NCBI RefSeq assembly: GCF_037935975.1
Contig: NZ_CP149817.1
Coordinates: forward strand, 1,612,001-1,676,000
Direction of reading: 5' to 3'
DNA from: Teredinibacter turnerae
GTDB lineage: Bacteria; Pseudomonadota; Gammaproteobacteria; Pseudomonadales; Cellvibrionaceae
Length of the DNA stretch: 64,000 bases
Below, piece after piece: positions 8,729 to 17,524 of this stretch (the first letter of the stretch is position 1; each line of letters begins with the position of its first letter). Under the pieces are notes generated by a model that was not told where the DNA came from, ran no database searches, and saw only the letters and a program-made list of their open reading frames with translations. Both the position numbers and the translations under genes were made by a program.

Positions 8729-9616
8729 CTAGTGGCTGCGGGTCACAATATAGTCAGCCACCCAGCGTAAAGGGTCGGCGCTGCTTGCGAACGTTTCGAG
8801 GCTGGACAAGGCTGTGGCGTGAAGATCACGGGCTTTTTCCCTTGCCTCGCGCAACCCAAGCAACGATACATAGGTCGCTTTCTCGTGCTCAAGGTCTGCT
8901 CCCTGGCGCTTGCCGAGTGTGGCGGTGTCAGAAATCACGTCGAGAATATCGTCTTGTACCTGGAAGGCTAAGCCTATCGCGTCGGCATAGCGGATCAGGT
9001 TTTGAGTCTGCTCCTGGCTGGCTTGGACCGATCTCGCTCCCATCAGCACTGCAGCGCGGATAAGCGCTCCGGTTTTATGACGGTGAATTTTTTCCAGATG
9101 GGCGATGCTAAACGCTTGCTGCATACCCTCGGATTCCATGTCGATCATTTGCCCGGCTACCATACCTTTGTCGCCGCTGGCCAGCGCGAGTGTGCGTATC
9201 ATGGCAACTGCGGTCGCTGGATCTTCGATAGTACTGAGTTTTTCGAACGCCAGTGTTTGCAGCCCGTCGCCCGCTAAGATGGCAGTGGCTTCGTCAAATG
9301 CGATATGGCAGGTGGGTTTGCCGCGGCGCAGGTCGTCGTTGTCCATTGCCGGCAGATCGTCGTGGATCAACGAATAAGCGTGGATACACTCTACCGCCCC
9401 AGCCCCCGCTAGAGTCGCCTCATTCGGTGCTGACACCGCTCGCGCTGCCGCATAGACCAGCGTAGGGCGAATGCGCTTGCCGCCATTCATCAGGCTGTAC
9501 CGCATTGCTTCGGTGACCCGGGGGGCAACCGCATCGGCAGGTTGGGTCCAGCCTTCCAGGCATCTATTTACCTGTAGACTGGTGTCGTTGATAAATTCCT
9601 GGAGGGCTGGATTCAT
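8729..9616 (-). CDS. ispA: Farnesyl diphosphate synthase (IspA-type polyprenyl synthetase)
   Basis: This trans-prenyltransferase condenses DMAPP and GPP with IPP to give FPP. The 295-residue length is typical of bacterial FPP synthases. The first aspartate-rich motif DDLPAMD is at 86-92, with YSLIH before it as in C15-type enzymes, and the second motif DDILD is at 222-226. GGKRIRP near 45-51 binds IPP. It is the last isoprenoid gene of the leftward operon, 21 bases after HMG-CoA synthase, and would feed squalene synthase. A GGPP-making specificity cannot be fully excluded. Confidence 0.93.
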   Translation of the reverse strand: MNPALQEFINDTSLQVNRCLEGWTQPADAVAPRVTEAMRYSLMNGGKRIRPTLVYAAARAVSAPNEATLAGAGAVECIHAYSLIHDDLPAMDNDDLRRGKPTCHIAFDEATAILAGDGLQTLAFEKLSTIEDPATAVAMIRTLALASGDKGMVAGQMIDMESEGMQQAFSIAHLEKIHRHKTGALIRAAVLMGARSVQASQEQTQNLIRYADAIGLAFQVQDDILDVISDTATLGKRQGADLEHEKATYVSLLGLREAREKARDLHATALSSLETFASSADPLRWVADYIVTRSH

Positions 9617-9637
9617 GAGCTGGTGTAGTCAGTAAGG

Positions 9638-11182
9638 TTAGACTTCGTTAGTGACCTGATTGAAAGAGTCTTTGTTTTTCTGAGGTTTATCAGATTTCTC
9701 GCCGGATTTTGTGTTGGCGGATGCACCGAACCCGTAGTACTCGATACCGTCTTCATCAAAATCTCCACCGCTGTTTTTGCCAATGCGACTGATGAAAAAC
9801 TCGCCCTCGGTGTCCATCGGCAGATCTACCGGCTGGCGACCACTGTGCAGTGCAATATACTGGTTTTCGCTGAGATCCACTGCGCCTTCAAACGCGGAAG
9901 CAAACTGAATTTTCTTGGCGTGTTCCTGCCAGCCTTCGACCACCTGCATCGGAATCGCCTCTGCGGCGTCGCCGCTGCCATAGCCCAAGGTTAAGATTTC
10001 CTGACCAGTGAGATCAACGCCTGACTGCTGTGCGTCCTCAAGACCTGCAGCGATCCAGGCGGGCAGCGCGGCCGAGTAGAGGTTGCCGACGTTTTTCATC
10101 AGCTCGGAGCCCAGCGCCATCTTTTCCTGAATCCGTTTGAATGACTCGAAGCGCGGGAGGACACGAATGGTCCGCATCGCTTTGGGAAACACGGGTGAAT
10201 TCATTTTGCCCTGTTCAACCAGGTCGAACAGGTTGCGGGCCGCGTTGAACTCTTCGATAACGTCGTGGAATTTAACGCGTGCTGCATCGCAGTACTCTTT
10301 GAGTTCCGCGTGATCCTCAGCTTTGCCGAGTGCCAGTGCGAACAAATAGCTGATTGCCAGGCCGGTTTCCGGCATCCGCGCGTAGGGACGGTGAAGAAAA
10401 ATCGCGCCCAATTGTTTCAGGTATTCGGCACGGTCTAACCCGCACTTGTTGAACATATTGTTGAGCGCAAGCAATACCGCGTCGATATAACAATTGGTGG
10501 AGTAATACCCGTTAAATACCGGAAAATCGCGCAGCTGTGTGTTGGTACTGGCGTTCTGCTGCGCAAATCTTACAAAAGGTTTGCGAAAATCCGGCCCGCG
10601 GTAGTCGGCGGATGAGCCTGACTTCTGCAGTTTAATCTCGAGCAACTTCGGTTTGGCCTCGAGCAGCATGGCGACAGCCCCGGCGCCCTGAGTGGGCTCC
10701 CCGGTGGAACCGCGTTCGTATTCCGCAATGTCTGCGGCTACCACGATTGCTTTGGATTGCGCACCGTCGCACGCTAAAAAACGTGCAGCACCTTTAAGTG
10801 CATAAACGCCGCCCAGACAGGCGTGTTTGTATTCGGGGACTTCACAGTTGCGCGACAGTGCCGGCAACCCCAGTTTTTTCAGCCCTTTATCGACGATACC
10901 TTTGACGATCACCGCACCGGCGGAGTTGTCTGTGCTGGATTCGGTACCGAAGGCAAAGAATCCGACAGTACGTGGGTCGATATTGTATTGCTTGATCAGT
11001 CTGAGAACGGCATTCGCCGCCATGGTGTAAACGTTCTGATGGTGGCCGCGCATGCGAAAGCTGTGGCCGACGACGTCCCGTAGTTTTTCCCAGCTTCCGT
11101 CTGTCCAGCCGCACCAGTCCTCGAGATTGGTGCGATAGGGTGGCAGATAGGCAGCCAGTCCACTAATACCTACTGAATTCAT
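9638..11182 (-). CDS. mvaS: Hydroxymethylglutaryl-CoA synthase
   Basis: This enzyme condenses acetyl-CoA with acetoacetyl-CoA to HMG-CoA, the first committed step of the mevalonate pathway. Visible are the catalytic glutamate E81 (TESSTDNSAG), the acetyl-accepting cysteine C122 (YKHACLGG) and the active-site histidine H264 (LHRPYARMP). At 514 residues it is well above the usual bacterial length of about 390-420, with a Lys/Ser/Asp-rich C-terminal tail. I prefer ATG at 11182 because GGAG lies six bases upstream; an in-frame ATG at 11251 would add 23 poorly motivated residues. It sits between hpnH and the FPP synthase gene. Confidence 0.92.
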   Translation of the reverse strand: MNSVGISGLAAYLPPYRTNLEDWCGWTDGSWEKLRDVVGHSFRMRGHHQNVYTMAANAVLRLIKQYNIDPRTVGFFAFGTESSTDNSAGAVIVKGIVDKGLKKLGLPALSRNCEVPEYKHACLGGVYALKGAARFLACDGAQSKAIVVAADIAEYERGSTGEPTQGAGAVAMLLEAKPKLLEIKLQKSGSSADYRGPDFRKPFVRFAQQNASTNTQLRDFPVFNGYYSTNCYIDAVLLALNNMFNKCGLDRAEYLKQLGAIFLHRPYARMPETGLAISYLFALALGKAEDHAELKEYCDAARVKFHDVIEEFNAARNLFDLVEQGKMNSPVFPKAMRTIRVLPRFESFKRIQEKMALGSELMKNVGNLYSAALPAWIAAGLEDAQQSGVDLTGQEILTLGYGSGDAAEAIPMQVVEGWQEHAKKIQFASAFEGAVDLSENQYIALHSGRQPVDLPMDTEGEFFISRIGKNSGGDFDEDGIEYYGFGASANTKSGEKSDKPQKNKDSFNQVTNEV

Positions 11183-11272
11183 CGTGTTCTCCATATTGTG
11201 CTCTAGGTACAACGCGGCCTTGCGAATGTTTTCGCTCCAGCTCATGTTCACTCACTGGAGCGATACTTACTG

Positions 11273-12391
11273 TCATACTTCGGTTACCGGTATCTTGTTG
11301 TTATCCCGTTTAGGGCCATTTTCGATGGCCAAGGGGCTAATAATATCAGGCTCGGGCGCCATTGGCCCTTCCAGTTTTATGCCTTTCCATAAAACCTTGA
11401 GTGCCGCTAAAGGCCGCGCCAGAGTGTCGTCTACCGCAGTGCCTTCGTAGCCGCAGTGCGCCATGCAGTTGTTGCATTTTGCATTGACGCCCACGCCGTA
11501 GTTTTCCCATGGGGTGGTTTCCATAAGTTCGGCAAAACTCGCGGCATAACCTTCATCACTCAACAAGTAGCAAGGTTTTTGCCAACCGAACACATTGTAC
11601 GTCACATTGCTCCACGGAGAGCACTGGTAGGATTGGTTTCCGGCCAGAAAATCCAGGAAATTGAGCGATTGGTTGAATTTCCAACGGGATTTACGCTGCC
11701 GGCCAAGGGAAAATATATCGCGAAACAGCTGCTTGGATCGCGACCGGCTTAAGAAGACATCCTGCCTTGGGGCCAGCTCGTAGCTGTACCCCGGCGACAG
11801 GGTGATGCCCTCAACATGCAGCTCGTTCATGGCGTAGTCAAAAAAATCGGCTACTTCGTCGGGGTTTTCACCGCTGAACAGGGTGCAGTTGATCGATACG
11901 CGAAACCCGCGGTCATGCAATAATTTAATCGCCCGTGTAGCCACATCGAATACACCTTCACGGCACACGGACTCGTCGTGTCGTTGCTTCAGCCCATCGA
12001 GGTGTATAGAAAAGGTGAGGTATGGGGAAGGGGTATATTTGTCGATATGTTTTTCGAGTAAAAGCGCGTTTGTGCAGAGGTACACGTATTTTTTTCTCGC
12101 GACTATGCCGGCGATCAGTTCTGGCATTTCACGATGTATTAACGGTTCGCCGCCGGGAATAGAAACGATGGGCGCACCGGCTGCATCTACGGCAGCAAGA
12201 GCATCGACGACGGACATACGCCGCCGCAAAATATCATCCGGATAGGCAATTTTGCCGCAACCTGCACACTCAAGATTGCACTGAAACAACGGCTCCAGCA
12301 TAAGTACCAGCGGGTAGCGTTTGCGCCCGAAAAGTTTTTGCCGAACCAAATAACTGCCAACTTTGACTTGCTGTTTAAGCGGTACACCCAT
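11273..12391 (-). CDS. hpnH: Hopanoid biosynthesis radical SAM protein HpnH (adenosylhopane synthase)
   Basis: HpnH joins a 5'-deoxyadenosyl group to diploptene, giving adenosylhopane, the first C35 hopanoid. The 372-residue protein has the radical SAM cluster motif C38-N-L-E-C42-A-G-C45, the GGEPL motif near 99-103, and the HpnH-like C-terminal Cys-rich region (CNNCMAHCGYEG near 315-326). GAGGTG lies just before the ATG. It is placed between idi and HMG-CoA synthase in the mevalonate operon, which ties C30 synthesis directly to side-chain addition. Confidence 0.95.
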   Translation of the reverse strand: MGVPLKQQVKVGSYLVRQKLFGRKRYPLVLMLEPLFQCNLECAGCGKIAYPDDILRRRMSVVDALAAVDAAGAPIVSIPGGEPLIHREMPELIAGIVARKKYVYLCTNALLLEKHIDKYTPSPYLTFSIHLDGLKQRHDESVCREGVFDVATRAIKLLHDRGFRVSINCTLFSGENPDEVADFFDYAMNELHVEGITLSPGYSYELAPRQDVFLSRSRSKQLFRDIFSLGRQRKSRWKFNQSLNFLDFLAGNQSYQCSPWSNVTYNVFGWQKPCYLLSDEGYAASFAELMETTPWENYGVGVNAKCNNCMAHCGYEGTAVDDTLARPLAALKVLWKGIKLEGPMAPEPDIISPLAIENGPKRDNNKIPVTEV

Positions 12392-12467
12392 ACTTCACCT
12401 CTAAACGTGGTAATCCTTGGTATGTGCTGGGCTGGCGATGCATCGCCTGGCGGCCCGCGTGGAGGGT

Positions 12468-13058
12468 TTAGCGCTTTGCGGTTAACACCTCGTTAAATGT
12501 GGCACCGTGCGTCCGATGGATTTCGTCCCACTCAAGCTTGAACCAGGGAGTAAAATTCTGCGGTTCGGTCTCCAGTTCATGATCGAGAGACGCTTTGCTG
12601 ACGTAACGCCACTCACTGATTTCATGGGCATTTGTCGAAGGGGGGTCGTCGCTCACGCCGATATACACCCAGCAGAGTTCGTGCTCCGCGCCTGCATCCC
12701 CGAAGATTGCCTGGTATTTGAATTTGTAAAGAAAGGTGAGTTCGGCGCGCAGGCCCAATTCTTCCCATAAACGGCGATGGCTGGCGTACTCCATCGTCTC
12801 GCCCTTGCGGGGATGGCTGCAACAGCTATTTGACCAGAAGTCGCCCCAAAGTCGCTTTTCCGCAGAACGCTTTTGCAATAGCAGCTCGCCATTGGAGTTA
12901 AAAATTAAGATTGAAAATGCCCGGTGAAGAACACCATCGTTATCGTGACAGGACGCCTTATCGGCAGCGCCAAGTTCTTCATCATCCTCGTTCACCAGAA
13001 TGAGCAGGTCTTCGTCTGAGGAAACTACCGCATGTGGGTCGTGTGCTAAGTCCTCCAA
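12468..13058 (-). CDS. idi: Isopentenyl-diphosphate delta-isomerase, type 1
   Basis: The enzyme interconverts IPP and DMAPP, which the mevalonate route needs because it makes only IPP. The Nudix-like fold shows the catalytic cysteine C80 (NSCCSHP) and glutamate E127 (HELCWVY). I favour a TTG start at 13058: AGGAG lies seven bases upstream and the product then has 196 residues, near the usual 180-200. A longer frame from 13154 would overlap the mevalonate kinase end and add 32 basic residues without family support. Confidence 0.93.
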   Translation of the reverse strand: MEDLAHDPHAVVSSDEDLLILVNEDDEELGAADKASCHDNDGVLHRAFSILIFNSNGELLLQKRSAEKRLWGDFWSNSCCSHPRKGETMEYASHRRLWEELGLRAELTFLYKFKYQAIFGDAGAEHELCWVYIGVSDDPPSTNAHEISEWRYVSKASLDHELETEPQNFTPWFKLEWDEIHRTHGATFNEVLTAKR

Positions 13059-13140
13059 ATCAAATCTCCTAATAGTTCTTGGTATTTGCTGGCATCGCCG
13101 CTTGGGGTGATGCGCATAGGTGTGTATCCGGCGGTGCGAA

Positions 13141-14100
13141 TCAAGGCTCATCACCCAGGGTTATGGTAAAGCACTGGACGCCAGCGTTCCGTAACGTCGC
13201 CAACACTTTTTCTTCCGACGTGCCTGGAGCAATTATAACTGCGCCACCGTCTCCGCTGCCGGTCAATTTTGCTCCCAGTGCTCCTTGCGACATCGCGAGG
13301 GAAATGACGTGTTCGATTTCATCACAGGAGACACCGAGTGCCCGCAAGTGCATCTGGTTCTCGGTCATCAGCTCGGCAACTTCGGTGAGTTCACCGTGTC
13401 GCAGGGCGTTGCCGGCCCGCGCAGTGATGTTGCCGATGGACTCAAATATAGCGTCGTATTTTTGTGGCTGTGCAGCCCGAGCTATAGCGACCCGTTCCAC
13501 TGTCGCTGCGGTAAATCCCTGCTTGCCGGAGAGCGCCACCACGAGTCGCAACGGTTTAGTTAACTGAAGCGCTGAGCACTGGGCTTGTTCACCAGTGCGC
13601 TGGTACAACTGTATGCCGCCATATGTGGCGAGAGTGTTATCCAGCCCGGACGGCGAGCCGTGGGCGATTTTTTCACACCCGAACGCGAGGGTGTTGATGT
13701 CCTCGTCGCTCAGTGGGCGCTCCGCATAGTCTGCCAGTGCGCGAATAGAGGCCACCGCGACAGCAGCAGAGGCGCCGAGGCCGCTCGCGTGCGTGATGGT
13801 GGGCTCTAGCTCAAGGCAAAAGCCTCGGCTGGACAACTGAAATTTATCCAGCAAAAACGCCAGGTAAGCTTCGAACAATTCTGTGCCGGGGCGATGCTCC
13901 CCCTGGCAGACATCGACCGACCATTTGGGGATGCTCACCCGAATCTCCTTCGGTGCGCTTGGTACCAGTCGTGCGCGCATAGCGTGCTGGATGCCGCCAG
14001 CAATTGCCGGTACGCCATAGACAACGGCGTGCTCGCCAAAGAGGATGACTTTACCGCAGGCGCTGTGCCAACGGGTGAGTGCTTTGTTGTTGTCGCTCAT
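13141..14100 (-). CDS. mvk: Mevalonate kinase
   Basis: This GHMP-family kinase phosphorylates mevalonate to 5-phosphomevalonate. The 319-residue protein begins with the SACGKVILFGEHAVVYG mevalonate kinase signature, has the Gly/Ser ATP-binding loop HASGLGASAAV (about 113-123), and a late GAKLTGSGDGGAVI motif. It overlaps the HMG-CoA reductase stop by four bases, which indicates translational coupling in the operon. Confidence 0.95.
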   Translation of the reverse strand: MSDNNKALTRWHSACGKVILFGEHAVVYGVPAIAGGIQHAMRARLVPSAPKEIRVSIPKWSVDVCQGEHRPGTELFEAYLAFLLDKFQLSSRGFCLELEPTITHASGLGASAAVAVASIRALADYAERPLSDEDINTLAFGCEKIAHGSPSGLDNTLATYGGIQLYQRTGEQAQCSALQLTKPLRLVVALSGKQGFTAATVERVAIARAAQPQKYDAIFESIGNITARAGNALRHGELTEVAELMTENQMHLRALGVSCDEIEHVISLAMSQGALGAKLTGSGDGGAVIIAPGTSEEKVLATLRNAGVQCFTITLGDEP

Positions 14101-15395
14101 GAACCAGTCTGTAATTGCTGAATAATCTGTTGCGCCGTTTCGATTTTTATATCACCGCTGGCAACCAACTGCTTTACCACTTCGTCGAAAATGTCACTGG
14201 GTGCGTTTGCGGCGAGTGCGACGCTGCGCGCGTGCAGCGTCATGTGCCCCTGCTGAATACCGTTACTCGCCAGTGCGCGCAACGCGGCAAAGTTCTGCGC
14301 CAAGCCCACGGCAGCCATAAGTGAGGCCAGTTCTTGCGCGCGGGAAATACCGAGTAACTTAAGATTAGCCAGCACAGCAGGATTCGTTTGCAGCGAACCA
14401 CCAACGGTGCCCACTTTAATTGGCATGGTCAGCTCGCCTTGTAAATCGCCGTTTTCAGTTTTGGTCCAGCGGCTCAAGGCGCGATACTGGCCGCTGCGCG
14501 CTGCAAAGGCGTGGGCCGCCGCTTCAATGCTGCGCCAGTCGTTGCCCGTTGCCAATGCCAGGGCGTCTACGCCGTTCATAATCCCTTTATTGTGGGTTGT
14601 CGCCCGGTAGGGGTCGGCCAATGCCAGGTCGCTGGCAAGAATAATGCGGTCGCGTACTTGCTCGCCACTCCAGCCCGGTGCCGCCAATAGGCTGCAGGGC
14701 AGCGTAACCTCAGACTGTGCCAGAGCTTCGTCCGCGAGATTCGATAGAATTTTAAGTACAGCTTCGCCGCCGCAAACCGCTTCCAACAGCGGCGCGACGG
14801 CTTCACAAACAGAGTTCACCATATTCGCACCCATAGCGTCCTGGGTATCGATGTGGAGGTGAACGACCAGCATCGCGCGGCCGCTGTGCTCCCCATCATG
14901 GTGATGAAAACTGATATCCCGCAGGCCGCCGCCCCGGGCAACCATATTGGGCATCGCCTGCTGAGCCGCCCTGGCGATGGACTCTTGTGCCGCGCGCAGC
15001 ATTTGCTCGGCGGCAAGAGGGTCGTCAAGCCCGGTGAGCTGCACCTGTCCGATCAGAATCGGTGAGCTGGCGGCGGCTGTAAAGCCACCATTTTTTTCAG
15101 CCAGGAGTGCGGCGAAAGATAACGCTGCCACTACGGAAGGCTCTTCAACAACTAAAGGGACCTGATAAATCTGGCCGTTGAGCGGGAAGTTCACGGCGAT
15201 GCCCTGCGGGAAGGCAAACCGGCCCACCACATTTTCGATCATCCGGTCCGCCGCGCTTTCCTGTAACACGGTGCCACCGTCCTGCCAGAATTGGTGTGTT
15301 TCGCGGTCGAAATACCCGGCGTCGAACAGCGCCTGCAATCGCTCTTGCACGCTGAGTTTACGAAATTTTCTGTGAAGCGTTTTGCGGTTACTCAT
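14097..15395 (-). CDS. mvaA: Hydroxymethylglutaryl-CoA reductase, class II
   Basis: The enzyme reduces HMG-CoA to mevalonate. The 432-residue protein fits the soluble class II form known from Pseudomonas mevalonii and Gram-positive bacteria: ENVVGRF (54-60), DAMGANMVN (186-194), THNKGI with the catalytic lysine K270, the catalytic aspartate D277, and GHMTLHAR with H384. There are no membrane segments, unlike eukaryotic class I enzymes. It overlaps pmk by eight bases and mvk by four. In this context it is biosynthetic rather than for growth on mevalonate; cofactor preference cannot be told from the sequence. Confidence 0.96.
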   Translation of the reverse strand: MSNRKTLHRKFRKLSVQERLQALFDAGYFDRETHQFWQDGGTVLQESAADRMIENVVGRFAFPQGIAVNFPLNGQIYQVPLVVEEPSVVAALSFAALLAEKNGGFTAAASSPILIGQVQLTGLDDPLAAEQMLRAAQESIARAAQQAMPNMVARGGGLRDISFHHHDGEHSGRAMLVVHLHIDTQDAMGANMVNSVCEAVAPLLEAVCGGEAVLKILSNLADEALAQSEVTLPCSLLAAPGWSGEQVRDRIILASDLALADPYRATTHNKGIMNGVDALALATGNDWRSIEAAAHAFAARSGQYRALSRWTKTENGDLQGELTMPIKVGTVGGSLQTNPAVLANLKLLGISRAQELASLMAAVGLAQNFAALRALASNGIQQGHMTLHARSVALAANAPSDIFDEVVKQLVASGDIKIETAQQIIQQLQTGS

Positions 15396-16431
15396 GTTGT
15401 TCTGTCGTTAAACCCGAATAGTCGATGGCCAGTGGTAGGGCGTGTACGCCATGCTTGCCGAGCTGGGCCAGGAAATCTGTAAGTTCAATTGTATCGCTAG
15501 CCAATGCAAGCCCCAGATCTCCGCCGCCCGCCCCGCAGGGTTTGTAAGTTAGGTGGCGGTATTTGCGGCCGGATAAGTAGAGCTGCTCGTGGCCATTGGC
15601 GAATATACCAAGCTGACTGTCGCCATCAAATTCGTGCAGCACTTCGGTAAATTGCCGGAAATTTGCGACCAGTTCGTTTGCAGTACGGGCCATTGCACTT
15701 GTTCTGGATTGCTCTTCCAGCAGGCCCATGTGCTGTGCAAAACTCGTCGGGTGGCGTTCGCGCCATTGACTCAGAGAGTGCAGGTATTTTGGGGTGGACG
15801 CGCTGGTACCGGTCCAAATAAAAGCCAGATGAGTTCCTTGGGGCAAGCGAAGTGGTTCCAACGTGCAGTGCAGCTGCTGCTGATTGCTAAATACGCAAGT
15901 GCCGCCGCACAGACTTGCAGCAACGTCGGCGCCGCTGCCTTGCTTGCCCTGAGCGATACTGTGGGCCTTGTGAATTATTGGCCAGGCTTGCTCGCGAGAT
16001 GGAACAGCGCCAGACAGCGTCCAAAGTACACCTGCCAGCGCAGTCGCCAGCGCACCACTGGAACCTAGCCCGAGCTTATGCTGTGTGTCGAACAACGCCC
16101 GGCTGTCTATTTCCAGCGCCCAGCCGTGGCTGCGCAAGATATCTGTGGCGCGCGGCATCTCTGCCAGCAAAGCATTAAACAGTTTCATCAGCAGCGTTAA
16201 AGATGGCTCTGTGCTGACTAACTCGGTAGCTTGCCAGTGCAGCTGGCTGGCCCCAGGGAGGAATCCTGGACAACACAGTGTGATTCCCGGTCTACTACTC
16301 GCCTGCGACTTCAGCTGAAGGTTAACGCGCCTGTCAATGCCAGCGACGAGGGCGGGTGCTCCCTGAAGTACGGCATATTCACCGCACAGAATCACTTTCC
16401 CTGGCGCCGACGCGTGTAAGGTCTTTGTCAT
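15388..16431 (-). CDS. Phosphomevalonate kinase
   Basis: This GHMP kinase converts 5-phosphomevalonate to 5-diphosphomevalonate. The 347-residue protein has the N-terminal APGKVILCGEYAVLQG motif, the ATP loop KLGLGSSGALA (about 119-129), the SGADVA motif after KQG, and the C-terminal PCGAGGGDLG loop typical of phosphomevalonate kinase. Its start codon shares a base with the mvaD stop codon, so the two genes are tightly coupled. Confidence 0.93.
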   Translation of the reverse strand: MTKTLHASAPGKVILCGEYAVLQGAPALVAGIDRRVNLQLKSQASSRPGITLCCPGFLPGASQLHWQATELVSTEPSLTLLMKLFNALLAEMPRATDILRSHGWALEIDSRALFDTQHKLGLGSSGALATALAGVLWTLSGAVPSREQAWPIIHKAHSIAQGKQGSGADVAASLCGGTCVFSNQQQLHCTLEPLRLPQGTHLAFIWTGTSASTPKYLHSLSQWRERHPTSFAQHMGLLEEQSRTSAMARTANELVANFRQFTEVLHEFDGDSQLGIFANGHEQLYLSGRKYRHLTYKPCGAGGGDLGLALASDTIELTDFLAQLGKHGVHALPLAIDYSGLTTEQHE

Positions 16432-17438
16432 CAGTCCAGCAGCCTTGCCCCTTGACCGAGCTTGCAGCGGATGACCCGTTTGATACCGGCAAGTTCGCTC
16501 AGGCGTTGAGCGACAAGCTCGCCATAGCCGGGCGCACAGATCGCCTTGATTTGCGGGCCGGCATCAATGGTAAAAAACACGGGGGTGCCTTCCGCGCGCC
16601 AGCGCTGGATCGCGCGCATCGCATCCATGGTGGCGCCACTCCAGTACAGTAGTGCAGGGCGGGAAGCAAGCGCAAGCGCGTGCATTTTGAGGCAGCTGAA
16701 TTCGCTGAGTTCGGCGAGTTTGTCAAAATCCCGCGCCTGTACTAGGGTCTCTGCGTTTATCACATCGGCATCGTTACCTGCGATCCACGCTGAATAATAG
16801 GGGCTAGTGAGACGGGAATTTTCCATCCCGGCGGTTGAGCCAATGGCTTTTTCTTCTTCAGAGACCACGCCCACACAGACTTCTAGCGGCCAGTGATCCG
16901 CAGGTGCGACCGCCTCGGCGTAGTTAGCGCCGAACGGCGCTGGTTCAATCTCCGCATGGGGAAGATAGATTTTGGCGAAGCCACCGAACAAAGAGCGTGC
17001 CGCGGAGCCGGACATGGCTCGGGCAAGCTTAGTTTGCTGCTGCAGGGAGAGGTTCAAATCCAATGCGTGATTGGCGGCAACTACCAGCGCCGCAAAACCG
17101 CTGGCGGATGAGGCCAGGCCCGCCCCGGTGGGGAAGTTATTGCTGGTGTCGATATGGCAAGGCGTTGTGATGCCTGCTAATTGTCGCATTGCGCTGAGGG
17201 CGGAAGAGATTCGTGGTAACTTGGCGGTGTCGTTGCTGCCGTTCAGGGTCAGTCGGTCGGTTTCGTAGGCGTTATCAAATGTGAGGGTGGTGCGAGTCGC
17301 CAACTCATCTAGTGTGATTGAGAGTGAGCTTACCGCAGGCTCGTTCGCTGTGGTGTTCTCCGCTTTGCCCCAGTATTTGATAAGCGCGATGTTGGGGTGA
17401 GCAATCGCTGTGGCTTGTCGTATGGCGTTGTCTGTCAC
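16431..17438 (-). CDS. mvaD: Diphosphomevalonate decarboxylase
   Basis: The enzyme performs ATP-dependent decarboxylation of 5-diphosphomevalonate to IPP, the last step of the classical mevalonate pathway. The 335-residue GHMP protein has the diagnostic ALIKYWGK motif near residue 20, the NNFPTGAGLASSASGFAAL loop near 103-121 and SGSAARSLFGGF near 146-157. The set hmgs-hmgr-mvk-pmk-mvaD is complete in this one operon; only acetoacetyl-CoA thiolase is not seen. There is an 86-base gap to hpnA upstream. Confidence 0.96.
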   Translation of the reverse strand: MTDNAIRQATAIAHPNIALIKYWGKAENTTANEPAVSSLSITLDELATRTTLTFDNAYETDRLTLNGSNDTAKLPRISSALSAMRQLAGITTPCHIDTSNNFPTGAGLASSASGFAALVVAANHALDLNLSLQQQTKLARAMSGSAARSLFGGFAKIYLPHAEIEPAPFGANYAEAVAPADHWPLEVCVGVVSEEEKAIGSTAGMENSRLTSPYYSAWIAGNDADVINAETLVQARDFDKLAELSEFSCLKMHALALASRPALLYWSGATMDAMRAIQRWRAEGTPVFFTIDAGPQIKAICAPGYGELVAQRLSELAGIKRVIRCKLGQGARLLD

Positions 17439-17524
17439 TGTTTATCCGGCGTTCAGGTTTACGCAGTTGCTTTTAACTTTTTGCACTGTAGAGCTTTTGT
17501 AAGTACTGAGCTTTGGTGCTGGTC

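Noticed and set aside
11183-11251. N-terminal extension of HMG-CoA synthase from an upstream ATG
   Set aside because: The downstream ATG at 11182 has a good ribosome site and starts directly with the conserved family N-terminus.
13059-13154. Longer IPP isomerase frame overlapping mevalonate kinase
   Set aside because: The added residues are basic and unlike the family; TTG at 13058 has a correctly spaced AGGAG.
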